64,000 nt of DNA from Actinosynnema sp. ALI-1.44 (GTDB lineage Bacteria > Actinomycetota > Actinomycetes > Mycobacteriales > Pseudonocardiaceae), in NCBI RefSeq assembly GCF_001984155.1, contig NZ_MTQO01000043.1, positions 248,001 through 312,000 of the forward strand. The letters run 5' to 3'. This document shows, piece by piece, positions 16,739 through 26,600 of the stretch. The notes under the pieces were generated by a model, which was not told where the DNA came from, did no database searches, and worked only from the letters and a program-made list of their open reading frames with translations. Every line of letters begins with the position of its first letter. Position 1 is the first letter of the stretch. The translations under genes and the position numbers were made by a program.

Positions 16739-18033
16739 GACATCACCTTCAGCAGCACGGTTTCCGGCACGTGCCTGGCCACGGTCCTGACCGTCACGGT
16801 CATGTGCCGGTCGTCGGTGAGGTCCACAGTGGCCATGTCGCCGGGTTTCGGCAGGCGTTGGAGCACGGTGATCACCAGGCCCGCGATCGTCTCGTATTCG
16901 CCGTCGGGCAGGTCGTGGCCGATCAGGCGGGCCACCTCGTCGATGTGGGCCGTGCCGGACAGCAGCCAACCGTCGTCCGACGGTCGGGCGACGCCGTCGT
17001 CAGCGGGGTCGTGTTCGTCGGTGATCTCGCCGACGAGTTCCTCGGCGATGTCCTCCGTCGTGATCACCCCGGCCAAGCCGCCGTACTCGTCGACGACACA
17101 CGCGAACTGCTCACCGGCCGACCGCAGTTGCGCCAGGACAGTCGGCAGCGGCAAGGAGGCGGGCACCATGACGGCCGGCCGTGCGGCGTCGCGGACGGCG
17201 ATGTCCAGCCGGTCGTCGAGGTCGAGCACGTCACGCAGGCAGATCACGCCGATCACGTCGTCCACGTCGGAGCCGAGCACCGGTAGCCGGGAGAACCCGG
17301 ACGCCATCAGCTCCACCGCGCGGCTGACCGGCTCGTTCGCGTTGACCGTGGTGACCAACGGACGCGGAATCATCGCGTGTTCGGCCGTGCGTTCGTGCAG
17401 ATCGAGAGTGCGCTCCAGCAATGTGGACAGCTCGGCGGGCAGGTCCCCGCTGACGCGGGAGGCCGCCACGATGTGCTCGAGGTCCCGGGGTGTCGCCGCG
17501 TGCTCCACGTCGTGCACCGGTTTGATCCGCAGCAGCTTGAGCAGCAGGTTCGACGCGTGGTCGAACAGCCGGATCAGCCAGCCGAAGCCCTTGAGGTACA
17601 CGTCGGTCGACAACGCGAGCCTGCGGGCGACCGGCTCCGGCCTGGCGATCGCGAGGTTCTTGGGGACGAGCTCGCCGAACACCATCTGCACACCGGTGGA
17701 GAACAGCAGCGCGAGCACAGTGCCGACAGCGATCCCCACGCCCTGCGGGATTCCCACGCCACCAAGCAGATCACCGAGACCGGCGCCGATCATTGGCTCG
17801 GCGACGTAACCGACGAGCAGACCGGTGACGGTGATGCCCAGCTGGGCACCGGAGAGCATGAACGACGTACGGCGGGTGATGCCGAGGGCGCGCGTGGCAC
17901 CGGCGTCACCCAGGGCGGCGCGTGCCTTGAGCCGGGAACGGTCGACGGCCATGTAGCCGAATTCCTGGGCCACGAAATAGCCGGTCAGCACCGTCAACGC
18001 GACAACGACGACAATGCCGAGCAAGACGATCAT
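16735..18033 (-). CDS. CNNM/CorC-type membrane protein (DUF21 + CBS + CorC_HlyC)
   Basis: A 432-residue protein. The start at MIVLLGIVVVV (ATG 18033) is the first that opens the membrane domain; the longer in-frame extension reads through the intergenic repeat region and is rejected. DUF21 spans residues 1-~200 (FVAQEFGYMAVDRSRLK, GAQLGITVTGLLVGYVAEP, GELVPKNLAI). A CBS pair follows (IPRPLVTTV..., DEYGGLAGVITTEDI), then a C-terminal CorC_HlyC domain (LPDGEYETIAGLV). It is the first gene of a two-gene operon with the shorter paralogue. A role in divalent cation efflux is inferred from the family. Confidence 0.93.
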   Translation of the reverse strand: MIVLLGIVVVVALTVLTGYFVAQEFGYMAVDRSRLKARAALGDAGATRALGITRRTSFMLSGAQLGITVTGLLVGYVAEPMIGAGLGDLLGGVGIPQGVGIAVGTVLALLFSTGVQMVFGELVPKNLAIARPEPVARRLALSTDVYLKGFGWLIRLFDHASNLLLKLLRIKPVHDVEHAATPRDLEHIVAASRVSGDLPAELSTLLERTLDLHERTAEHAMIPRPLVTTVNANEPVSRAVELMASGFSRLPVLGSDVDDVIGVICLRDVLDLDDRLDIAVRDAARPAVMVPASLPLPTVLAQLRSAGEQFACVVDEYGGLAGVITTEDIAEELVGEITDEHDPADDGVARPSDDGWLLSGTAHIDEVARLIGHDLPDGEYETIAGLVITVLQRLPKPGDMATVDLTDDRHMTVTVRTVARHVPETVLLKVMS

Positions 18034-18205
18034 CGCGCACGCTCCGGGCGTGCGCGGCTGGTACTTCGGGAGGGGTCCATGATCCTCTCTCGATCGGGTA
18101 CGGGCCTCTCGTTCCGATGAACGTACCTTATGGGCGGTTAGTTCCACCCGGTCCAGGCGGCACTGTGGACGGTGGCGCGCGCCGAAACGCACAGCCGCTT
18201 TGTTG

Positions 18206-18258
18206 GCAACCAATGTGGCCTTCGTTGCGAAGAACGCAACCAATGTGGCATTCGTTGC
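18206..18258. repeat. Two direct copies of a 23-bp hairpin repeat
   Basis: Copies at 18206-18228 and 18236-18258 are separated by 7 bp, giving a 30-bp period. Each begins GCAAC and ends GTTGC. The second copy is an almost perfect dyad: inner arms AATG and CATT around a TGG loop, with one C/C mismatch in the stem. The first differs at one position (CCTT for CATT). The copies lie in the 246-bp gap between the CNNM operon start and the TetR stop. The same unit recurs at 43664-43791. The rest of the gap (18034-18205) holds nothing I can name. Confidence 0.85.
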
Positions 18259-18279
18259 GTCCCGCGACATGCGCGGGTA

Positions 18280-18861
18280 TCACTCGTCCTGTGGCCGGGT
18301 GAGTCGGATGACGGCCTCGGTGACCAGCTTGTGCCGTTCCTCGTCGGTCATGATGTCCGGCAACGTGAGCTGCTCGAGCACCAGCCAGCTCAGGGTCAGC
18401 TGCAGGAGTCGCACGGAGATGGCGTCGCCGGGCAAGTCGGACGCGAGGTGTCGGTCGACGTTCTCGTCCATGTCCGCGCGTACCCGTTTGGTGAGTACCT
18501 CGCGCAACTCCGGTCGGCGCGTTGCTTCGAGGCGCAGTTCCAGCAGTGCGAGGTAGCCGGTGCGGAAGCCGGCGACGCGGGTGACTGTCTCGTGCATCAG
18601 GGCGACGAGCCCCGCTGTGTCTTCGACGGACGTCATCTGCTGTGTCATCGATGCCTCGTCCGGCAGGAGTCGCTCGTAGACCCGGGCGCCTGCCTGGGTG
18701 AGCAGGGTGTCCCGGCTGGCGAAGTAGTTGGACGCCGTGCCGATCGGGACGGCCGCTTCCTTGTCGACCGCGCGCAGGGTGAGACCGCGTGAACCTTCCC
18801 TGGCCAGGACCTCTATCGCCGCGTCAAGCAACGCCGCGCGCCGCTCCGGGTTCTGCCGCAT
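18280..18861 (-). CDS. TetR/AcrR family repressor
   Basis: A 193-residue regulator. The N-terminal helix-turn-helix (LLDAAIEVLAREGSRGLTLR, then AAVPIGTASNYFASRDTLL) is a typical TetR DNA-binding domain. The rest is a helical ligand-binding domain with no identifiable ligand. It is divergent from the reductase-like gene at 18941, and a palindrome in their shared promoter lies between the -35 and -10 of that gene, so autoregulation and repression of the neighbour are likely. Confidence 0.92.
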   Translation of the reverse strand: MRQNPERRAALLDAAIEVLAREGSRGLTLRAVDKEAAVPIGTASNYFASRDTLLTQAGARVYERLLPDEASMTQQMTSVEDTAGLVALMHETVTRVAGFRTGYLALLELRLEATRRPELREVLTKRVRADMDENVDRHLASDLPGDAISVRLLQLTLSWLVLEQLTLPDIMTDEERHKLVTEAVIRLTRPQDE

Positions 18862-18874
18862 GCTCGAACCTCCG

Positions 18875-18935
18875 TTGACACCACTTCAAGTGAAGTACTA
18901 TGGTTGAACCACTTCGAACAGAGTACTTCAAGGAG
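18875..18935 (+). promoter_or_regulatory. Promoter, TetR operator and RBS of the reductase gene
   Basis: A consensus -35 TTGACA (18875-18880) is followed by ACTTCAAGTGAAGT (18883-18896), a dyad with arms ACTTC and GAAGT, and then TATGGT (18899-18904) as a possible -10 with 18-bp spacing. A repressor on the dyad would sit inside the polymerase footprint. A second half-site-like GTACTTCAAG is at 18923-18932, and AGGAG (18931-18935) is the ribosome site 5 bp before GTG 18941. Confidence 0.6.
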
Positions 18936-18940
18936 ACGAT

Positions 18941-19516
18941 GTGCGAAAGCTCGTGTACTACGTCGGTATCTCGCTGGACGGCTACATCGCCGGACCGAAC
19001 GGCGAGATCGACTTCTACCCGGTCAGCGAGGAGTTCATGACCTGGATGGGCCGGAACTACCCGGAGACCCTGCCGACCCACGTGCGCAAGCACGTCGGCT
19101 TCGACGAACTGCCCAACCAGGCCTTCGACACCCTGGTCATGGGCCTCGGCACGTACCAGCCCGCGCTGGACGTCGGCATCGCCAGTCCGTACGGGCACGT
19201 CAAGCAGTACGTCGTGTCGACGTCGTTGGAGAGGATCGACGATCCGGCGGTGACGTTGGTGCGTGATCCGTTGCCGTTGGTTCGTGAACTCAAGCAGCAG
19301 GACGGTCTGGACGTCTGGCTGGCAGGCGGCGGCAAGCTGGCGGCTTCGTTGCTGCCGGAGATCGACCAGTTGGTGATCAAGAGCTACCCGGTGATAGCTG
19401 GTGCGGGTATCTCCGCGGTGCGTGGTGAGTTCCAGCCGACGCAGTTCGTCCCGACCGAGCGGCTGTCGTTCGACAACGGCGCTACCGTGACGTGGTTCGA
19501 TCGGAAAGCCTTGTGA
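18941..19516 (+). CDS. Dihydrofolate reductase family protein (RibD_C-like)
   Basis: A 191-residue protein starting at GTG with a good AGGAG. The opening RKLVYYVGISLDGYIAGPNGEIDF and the later VWLAGGGKLAASLLPEIDQL match the DHFR-like fold of RibD C-terminal domain proteins, which bind NADPH and reduce small molecules. Such proteins next to TetR or WYL regulators are usually stress-responsive reductases, not true DHFR, and the substrate cannot be read from sequence. The last 35 bp overlap the 3' end of the convergent WYL regulator. Confidence 0.9.
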   Translation: MRKLVYYVGISLDGYIAGPNGEIDFYPVSEEFMTWMGRNYPETLPTHVRKHVGFDELPNQAFDTLVMGLGTYQPALDVGIASPYGHVKQYVVSTSLERIDDPAVTLVRDPLPLVRELKQQDGLDVWLAGGGKLAASLLPEIDQLVIKSYPVIAGAGISAVRGEFQPTQFVPTERLSFDNGATVTWFDRKAL

Positions 19517-20453
19517 GGCGTGTGCCGAACCGGTGGCACATCTCGCGGAACTCGACGGGTTCGTCGATGGTGAAGTCGGCGTCGAGGAACGCCAGGCTTT
19601 GCAGCAGCCACTGCCATGTGTCGAGCACCAGGACGGCACGCGTTCTGTTCCCGGCCATGGCGGTGAGCTCCACGTCCTGATATTTGAACGCGTCGGCCAC
19701 GGCGGTCGCCGGGGCGTCCACGGTCACCACGACTCGCTGCTTCTCCTTGGCCAGGCCCTGACGGAGGTAGTCGATCCCGGTGTCCGCTGGCAGCGGGCGG
19801 ACCTCGAAGGGCTGACTCAGCCGCCGGAGGTCCGTGACGCGGTCGGTGCGGAAAACCCGCCAGTCGTCCTTCTCGACGTCCCACGCCAACAGGTACCAGC
19901 GCAGGTGCAGGTGGATCTGGCGGTGCGGCTCGACCCGCCGCGCGGTCGCGGTCCCGGTCGCGCCCACGTAGTCGAACGTCACGACGTGCCGGTGGTGGAT
20001 CGCCTCGGCCAGGGTGCTCATCGTGTCGGCGCTGGTGCTCGGCGCGAGCATCGGGGACGTCTCCAGGCTCGCCCGCAGGGCCACCGCGCGGGGCCGCAGG
20101 CGTTTGGGCAGGAACTGGTCGACCTTGCCGTACGCGCGGGTCGCCGCGTCGTCCACGCTGCCTTCGCTGGCGCTCCCGGTGGCTGCGAGGGTGGCCAGAC
20201 CCAGCAGGGTCGCGATGGCCTCGTCGTCGTCGAGCAGCAGGGGAGGCATGGCCCGCCCGGCCGCCAACCGGTAGTAACCCCCTGGTCCAGGCTGGGTTTC
20301 CACCGGGTACCCGTACCCGCGCAGCCGGTCGACGTCCCGCCGCAGTGTGCGCGGGGTGACGTCGAGGCGGGTCGCGAGTTCGTCACCGCTGAACGGCTTG
20401 CCTGTCTGCAACGCCGCCAGCAACCCGAGGACTCGGCGCATCACATCGGCCAT
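19482..20453 (-). CDS. YafY-type HTH + WYL domain regulator
   Basis: A 323-residue regulator. An N-terminal HTH_11 (FSGDELATRLDVTPRTLRRDVDRLRGYGYPVE) is followed by GGYYRLAAGRAMPPLLLDDDEA, the usual linker of YafY proteins. A WYL domain comes next (HRQIHLHLRWYLLAWDVEKDDWRVFRTDR) and a WCX C-terminal region. WYL domains sense small ligands or nucleic acid. It is divergent from the UvrA-like gene with a 62-bp gap, so it may control that gene. Its 3' end overlaps the reductase gene by 35 bp. Confidence 0.93.
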   Translation of the reverse strand: MADVMRRVLGLLAALQTGKPFSGDELATRLDVTPRTLRRDVDRLRGYGYPVETQPGPGGYYRLAAGRAMPPLLLDDDEAIATLLGLATLAATGSASEGSVDDAATRAYGKVDQFLPKRLRPRAVALRASLETSPMLAPSTSADTMSTLAEAIHHRHVVTFDYVGATGTATARRVEPHRQIHLHLRWYLLAWDVEKDDWRVFRTDRVTDLRRLSQPFEVRPLPADTGIDYLRQGLAKEKQRVVVTVDAPATAVADAFKYQDVELTAMAGNRTRAVLVLDTWQWLLQSLAFLDADFTIDEPVEFREMCHRFGTRLTRLSDRTTSR

Positions 20454-20515
20454 GGGTCCATCGTCGCATCAATCGCGGACAGTTTCCGGCCACATCTGCT
20501 CGTACGGTCGAAGTC

Positions 20516-22741
20516 ATGGCTGACATCCGAATCCGGGGCGCCCGGACCAACAACCTGAAGTCGCTCGACGTCGACGTCCCCCGGGGGCAGGTCGTGGTGT
20601 TCGTCGGACTGTCGGGCTCGGGCAAGTCGTCGCTGGTGTTCGACACCATCGCGGCCGAGGCCGGGTACCAGCTCACCGAGACCTTCCCGCCGTTCACGCG
20701 CAACCGGCTGCCGAAGTGGTCGCGGCCCGACGTCGGCGAGATCGACGGGCTGTCCCCGGTCGTCGTGATCGACCAGCGGCGGCTCGGCGGCAACGCCCGC
20801 TCGACGGTCGGCACGATCACCGACGCGTGGACGTACCTGCGGCTGCTGTTCTCCCGCGTGAGCACGCCACACGTCGGCGAGTCGAACCACTTCTCGTTCA
20901 ACGACCCGGCGGGCATGTGCGAAACGTGCTCGGGGCTGGGCGAGGTCGTGGCCAGTGCCGTCGACCGGTTCGTCGACTTGGACAAGTCGTTGAAGGACGG
21001 CGCGATCCTGCTGCCCGGCGCGGGCAACGGCGGTTACTGGTACGCCCAGTACGCCGACATCGGCACGTTCGACGCCGACACGCCGTTGCGTGACTGGACC
21101 CAGGCCGAGCGGGACGCGTTGCTGTACGGCGGCGAGTACGCCGCGCGCCTCGGCGAGAGGGCGCCCAAGGACTACGAGGGCATCGTCGAACGGTTCGAAC
21201 GGATCTACCTGCACACCTCTGACAGCTTGTCCGACCGCAAGAAGGAAGTCATCGCGCGGTTCACCCGGTCCGAGGTGTGCGCGGACTGCCAAGGCGACCG
21301 GCTCAACAAAGCCGCCCGGACGGCGACAGTGCTCGGCCACACCATCGGCGAGATGTCCCGCATGGAGATCAGCGAACTGGCCGACCTGGTGGCGGACGTG
21401 ACCGACGCGCAGGTGGCGCCGGTCGTGGCGGCGTTGACGGACAGGCTGGCCGCGATGGTCACGATCGGGCTCGGCTACCTGCACCTCGGCCGCCCCACCA
21501 CGACGCTGTCCGGCGGCGAGTCGCAGCGGATCAAGACCGTGAAACACCTGGGCAGCAGCCTGATCGAGATGCTGTACGTGTTCGACGAGCCCACCGTCGG
21601 CCTGCACCCGCACGACGTCTCGTCGATGACGACCCTGCTCAACCAGCTGCGGGACAAGGGAAACAGCGTGCTGGTGGTCGAGCACGACCCGGCGGTGATG
21701 GCGATCGCCGACCAGATCGTCGAAGTGGGGCCCCGTGCGGGTGAGCAGGGCGGTGAACTCGTGTTCCAGGGCACGTTCGCCGAACTGCGTGAGGCCGACA
21801 CGCCCACCGCCGCCGCACTGGCCCAGGATCGGTCCATCAAGGACAGTCCGCGCACAGCGCGCGGGACCATCAAGGTCACCAACGCCACCCGCAACAACCT
21901 CAAGAACGTCACCGCGGACGTCCCGGCCGGTGTGATGACCGTGCTCACCGGCGTCGCGGGCTCGGGGAAGTCGAGCCTCGCGGCCGAGCTCGTCGCCCAG
22001 CACGACGCCGTCGTGATCGACCAGAAACCCGTCAGCACGAACCGCCGCTCCACACCGATCACGTACACCGGCATCGCCACGCCCATCCGGAAGCTGTTCG
22101 CGCGCCGCAACAACGTCTCGGTCGGCCTGTTCAGCGCCAACTCCGAGGGCGCGTGCCCCGACTGCGACGGGCTCGGCGTCATCTACACCGACCTGGCGTT
22201 CATGGACGGCCAGGAAACGGTGTGCCAGACGTGCCAGGGACGGCGGTTCACGCCGGACGTGTTGCGACACAAGGTCGACGGGCTGTCCATCGCCGACGTC
22301 GACGACCTCACTATCGCCGCGGCCATCGAACGGCTGCCGGACGCGGGGATCAGCAAGGCGTTGCGGCACCTGGACGAGGTCGGCCTCGGCTACCTGCGGC
22401 TCGGCCAGCCGCTGAGCACGTTGTCAGGTGGCGAGTGCCAGCGCGTCAAGATCGCCAAGGAGTTGCGCGAGGCCGTCAGCCCGACGCTGTACGTGCTCGA
22501 CGAGCCCACGACAGGGCTGCACCTGAGCGACATCGACACTTTGCTCGGCGTGCTCGACAACCTCGTCGATCGAGGGCACACCGTTGTCGTCATCGAGCAC
22601 AACCTCGACGTGATCCGGCAGGCGGACTGGCTGATCGACCTGGGACCGGGCCCCGGCAGGCACGGCGGGCAGATCCTGTACCAGGGCCCGGTCGGCGACA
22701 TCAGCGGCACCGCGACAGCGGAGGCGTTGCGGGGGAAGTGA
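20516..22741 (+). CDS. Short UvrA paralogue (excinuclease ATPase-like)
   Basis: A 741-residue tandem ABC ATPase; true UvrA is about 950. Both halves are complete: Walker A GLSGSGKSS and GVAGSGKSS, signatures LSGGESQRIK and LSGGECQRVK, and four CxxC pairs (CETCSG, CADCQG, CPDCDG, CQTCQG) for zinc. The UvrB-binding and part of the insertion domain appear shortened. Such class II UvrA-like proteins (DrrC-type) are often drug-resistance or DNA-lesion-release factors rather than housekeeping repair enzymes. It is divergent from a WYL regulator, a regulator class often linked to DNA damage or foreign-compound stress. Confidence 0.92.
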   Translation: MADIRIRGARTNNLKSLDVDVPRGQVVVFVGLSGSGKSSLVFDTIAAEAGYQLTETFPPFTRNRLPKWSRPDVGEIDGLSPVVVIDQRRLGGNARSTVGTITDAWTYLRLLFSRVSTPHVGESNHFSFNDPAGMCETCSGLGEVVASAVDRFVDLDKSLKDGAILLPGAGNGGYWYAQYADIGTFDADTPLRDWTQAERDALLYGGEYAARLGERAPKDYEGIVERFERIYLHTSDSLSDRKKEVIARFTRSEVCADCQGDRLNKAARTATVLGHTIGEMSRMEISELADLVADVTDAQVAPVVAALTDRLAAMVTIGLGYLHLGRPTTTLSGGESQRIKTVKHLGSSLIEMLYVFDEPTVGLHPHDVSSMTTLLNQLRDKGNSVLVVEHDPAVMAIADQIVEVGPRAGEQGGELVFQGTFAELREADTPTAAALAQDRSIKDSPRTARGTIKVTNATRNNLKNVTADVPAGVMTVLTGVAGSGKSSLAAELVAQHDAVVIDQKPVSTNRRSTPITYTGIATPIRKLFARRNNVSVGLFSANSEGACPDCDGLGVIYTDLAFMDGQETVCQTCQGRRFTPDVLRHKVDGLSIADVDDLTIAAAIERLPDAGISKALRHLDEVGLGYLRLGQPLSTLSGGECQRVKIAKELREAVSPTLYVLDEPTTGLHLSDIDTLLGVLDNLVDRGHTVVVIEHNLDVIRQADWLIDLGPGPGRHGGQILYQGPVGDISGTATAEALRGK

Positions 22742-22754
22742 AAGACTGGCACGC

Positions 22755-23300
22755 ATGAACCCGGTCGTCGCTCAGATCCTGACCATCGCGGGTGTTCTAC
22801 TCGGCGCGGGTGCGACGTTCGTCGTCACGACACTGACCGAGCGGACGCGTTGGCGACGTGCGCAGACAGCTCGGTGGGATGACAAACGCTTGCAGGCGTA
22901 CACGGAGTACGCCAACGCGGTGAAGCAGATGGTCCGATCATGCCGCCGGATCGCCGAGACCAAGAACCTGCTGCCCACCGGAACACCCATCGACGTGGAC
23001 GCGGGGTTCGACGCGATCGCCGAGGCCGAGACCGAACGCGCCCTCAAGTGGGAAACCGTGCTGCTGCTCGGCGACCCGGCGACGGTCGTGGCCGCCCGGG
23101 CGTGGCACGAACAGGTCTGGCAGCTCGAACACATCCTCCGTGACGAGGGCCAGGACGAAGCGACGTTCGTGGATGCCTACAAGAAGGCCATGCGCCTGCG
23201 TAACGAGTTCTACGCCTGTGCTCGCGCCTACCTGCACGTCACCGGCGGTGCCCTGGCGGACCTCACCTGGAGTTCCCTGGTGCCTCCGGCCAAGAAGTAG
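22755..23300 (+). CDS. Membrane-anchored hypothetical protein
   Basis: A 181-residue protein with one N-terminal membrane helix (ILTIAGVLLGAGATFVVTTL) followed by a basic stretch and a long alpha-helical cytoplasmic part rich in Glu, Arg and Trp. Similar small single-helix proteins are widespread in actinomycetes and usually annotated as hypothetical; I know of no function. It starts 13 bp after the UvrA-like gene on the same strand, so it is probably co-transcribed. Confidence 0.75.
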   Translation: MNPVVAQILTIAGVLLGAGATFVVTTLTERTRWRRAQTARWDDKRLQAYTEYANAVKQMVRSCRRIAETKNLLPTGTPIDVDAGFDAIAEAETERALKWETVLLLGDPATVVAARAWHEQVWQLEHILRDEGQDEATFVDAYKKAMRLRNEFYACARAYLHVTGGALADLTWSSLVPPAKK

Positions 23301-23437
23301 TGCCCGGGAACCAGTGAGGTCGTACCCGAGCCGTATGTGCCGAAAGCGCCGCGTTCCTGATCCCGGGAACGTTCGACGTCACCGGGCCCGCTCGGGCCGC
23401 GCCCGCGCAGGCAGTCTCGTTGGCGTACCCGGCGGGC

Positions 23438-23526
23438 TCGCGCCGGAGGCACATCCTCGGCAAGCTCGGCGTCTCCGACCGCGTGCACTCGTCCTCGCCT
23501 GGTCGCGGTTGCGCGGGCAGATCTGA
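23438..23526 (+). pseudogene. Relic of a LuxR-type HTH C terminus
   Basis: In one frame the sequence reads RRRHILGKLGVSDRV, matching the recognition helix of GerE/LuxR regulators (cf. THVxxILxKLGVRDRV). One base further the frame shifts and reads ALVLAWSRLRGQI followed by TGA, the usual C-terminal ALVLAYxxGL of the same family. A single missing base explains it. Nothing of the rest of the gene remains recognisable upstream. Between 23301 and 23437 I see no other gene. Confidence 0.5.
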
Positions 23527-23614
23527 ACCGTTGACTTAACCCCGGTCGGTCTGAAAACTGTGACCTCGACCCTGCAAAAACTGAACGAACTTCGCGCAAA
23601 GATCCAACCTTGCG

Positions 23615-23637
23615 GCGGGTGTGTCCTCGACACCCGC
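23615..23637 (+). promoter_or_regulatory. Leader hairpin upstream of the glucanase gene
   Basis: GCGGGTGT (23615-23622) and ACACCCGC (23630-23637) form a perfect 8-bp stem with a 7-nt loop, 38 bp before the glucanase start. A TTGACT (23533-23538) could be its -35. The hairpin has no following T-run, so an operator or mRNA-stabilising leader is as likely as an attenuator. Confidence 0.4.
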
Positions 23638-23674
23638 TGAATCACCCTGCCCGCACAACAGAACAGAGGACACC

Positions 23675-26600
23675 ATGCACCGTAAGCAGCGTCGCTTGCG
23701 CCTGCTCAGCGGCATCCTCGCGGCCGGACTGCTGGCCGCGGGCATCGCCGCGACCCCGGCAGCGGCCGCAGGCCCCAACCTGTCGCTCGGCAAGCTGGCC
23801 GCGGCGAGCGGGACCCAAGGCGGGTTCCCGGCAGTCGCCGTCAACGACGGAAACACCCAGACCTATTGGGAGAGCACGAACAACACCCTTCCGCAGTGGG
23901 TGCGGATCGACCTCGGCGCCAGCGTCAGCGTCAACCAGGTGGTGCTCAGACTCCCCAGCTCGTGGGGCGCCCGCACACAGACCCTCAGTGTGCAGGGCAG
24001 TGGCGACGGCACCGGCTTCACCACGCTGTCGCCATCGGCGAGCCGTCTGTTCACGCCGTCCTCGGCCAACGCCGTGACCATCGACTTCGACGCCACGACT
24101 GTCCGATACGTACGCGTGCACGTCACGGGCAACACCGGCTGGCCTGCCGCGCAGTTGTCGGAGCTGGAGATCTACGGCACCGACGGCGACCCGCCGCCCG
24201 GCGGGGGAGAGGCCAACCTGGCCGCGGGCAAACCGATCGAGGCCAACTCGTCCGTGCACGGCTTCGTCGCGGCCAACGCCAACGACAACAACGTCGGCAC
24301 GTACTGGGAGTCCGCCGGGTACGACGGCGCGCTGACGGTCAAGCTCGGCTCGAACGCCGACGTCAGCTCGGTGGTCGTCAAGCTGAACCCGGATCCGGTC
24401 TGGGGACCGCGCACCCAGACGCTCGAAGTCCTCGGCCGCGAGCAGTCAGCGACCTCGTTCACCTCGCTGAAAGCCTTGGCGCAGTATGCGTTCAACCCGT
24501 CGTCCGGCAACACGGCGACCATCCCGGTGACGGGCCGCGTCGCGGATCTGCGGCTGCGGTTCACCGCCAACACCGGCGCACCGGGTGGTCAAGTCGGTGA
24601 GCTGCAGGTGCTGGGCACGGCCTCGCCCAACCCGGACCTGACGGTCTCGGCGCTGTCCTGGGCTCCCGCGTCGCCGTCGGAAACCGACGCGATCACGGTT
24701 CACGCGACTGTTCGGAACACCGGTCCGGCGGCAGCGGGCGCCACCACGGTCAACGTCAGCATCGCTGGTGTTGTCGCAGGCAGCGCCCCTGTCGGAGGCC
24801 TCGCCGCGGGTGCGTCGGCCACGGTCAGTGTTGACGTCGGCAGGCGCCCGATGGGCAGCTACAGCGTCTCGTCGGTCGTCGACCCCACGAACGCAATTGT
24901 TGAACAGAACAACGACAACAACAGCCTGACGGCGCCGTCGCAGCTCGTCGTGGCTCAGGCACCAGGCCCTGACCTGCGGATCACCGCGATCACCGCCAGC
25001 CCACCCAACCCTGCCGTGGGTGCGCAGGTCACGTTCTCCGTGACGGTCGACAACCGAGGGACGACCGCCACTGGCGCGACCACGGTGACGCGTCTGACGG
25101 TCGGCAGCACGACGTTGAACACCAACACGGCGTCGATCGCGGCAGGGGCGACGGTCACCGTGCCTGTCTCGGGTAGTTGGACCGCCACCAACGGCGGCGC
25201 CACGATCACCGCGACCGCCGACGCGACCAGCGTCGTCGCCGAGACCAACGAGGCGAACAACTCGTTGTCCAAGTCGATCGTCGTCGGGCGCGGCGCCGCG
25301 GTGCCGTACGTTGAATACGAGGCGGAAGCCGCCAACTACCAGGGCGTGTTGTTGCAGACGGACCCGCTGCGGACGTTCGGGCACACCAACTTCGCCACGG
25401 AGTCCTCAGGTCGCCAGTCCGTGCGGCTCAACAACACCGGCCAGTTCGTCGAGTTCACGTCGACCAACGCGGCGAACTCGATCGTGGTCCGCAACTCGAT
25501 CCCGGACGCGCCGGGCGGCGGTGGGATCGACGCGACGATCAGCTTGTACGTCAATGGGGCCTTCACGCAGAAGCTGTCGCTCTCGTCGAAGCACAGCTGG
25601 CTGTACGGGACCACCGACGACCCGGAGGGCCTGACGAACTCGCCGCAGTCCGACGCGCGCAGGCTGTTCGACGAGTCGCACGCGCTGCTGTCCACTTCAT
25701 ACCCGCCGGGAACGAAGTTCAAGCTCCAACGGGACTCCGGTGACACGGCGGCGTTCTACGTGATCGACATGATCGACCTGGAGCAGGTCGCGCCGCCCGC
25801 GAGCCAGCCCGCCGGGTGCACGTCGATCACCTCGTACGGCGCGATCGCGGGAGACGGCATCGACGACGCGGCCGCGATCCAGCGCGCGGTGACCGACGAC
25901 CAGAACGGTGTGATCGACTGCGTGTGGATCCCCGCGGGGCAGTGGCGGCAGGAGCAGAAGATCCTGACCGACGACCCGCTCAACCGCGGCCAGTACAACC
26001 AGGTCGGCATCAGCAACGTGACGATCAAGGGTGCCGGTATGTGGCACTCGCAGCTGTACTCGCTGATCGAGCCGCAGAACGCGGGCGGGATCAACCACCC
26101 GCACGAAGGCAACTTCGGCTTCGACATCGACAGGAACGTGCAGATCTCGGACATCGCGATCTTCGGCTCCGGCCGGATCAGGGGAGGCGGTGGAGCCGAG
26201 GGCGGCGTCGGCCTCAACGGCCGCTTCGGCACCGGGACCAAGATCAGCAACGTCTGGATCGAGCACGCCAACGCGGGTGTCTGGGTCGGCAGGGACTTCG
26301 ACAACATCCCCGAGCTGTGGGGACCGGCCGACGGACTGGAGTTCAGCGGCATGCGGATCCGCGACACCTACGCGGACGGCATCAACTTCACCAACGGAAC
26401 CCGCAACTCCAAGGTGTTCAACTCCTCGTTCCGCACGACGGGAGACGACTCGCTGGCGGTGTGGGCCAACAGGTACGTCAAGGACCCGGCGGTGGACATC
26501 GCACACGACAACAGCTTCGTCAACAACACGATCCAGTTGCCGTGGCGTGCCAACGGCGTGGCCGTCTACGGCGGCTACGCCAACAAGATCGAGAACAACC

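Noticed and set aside
18206-18258. Possible CRISPR-like array
   Set aside because: Spacers are only 7 bp, the units are hairpins with changes, there are just two copies and no cas genes lie nearby.
18034-18270. N-terminal extension of the CorC-like protein
   Set aside because: The added residues translate the intergenic repeats; the membrane domain starts at ATG 18033.
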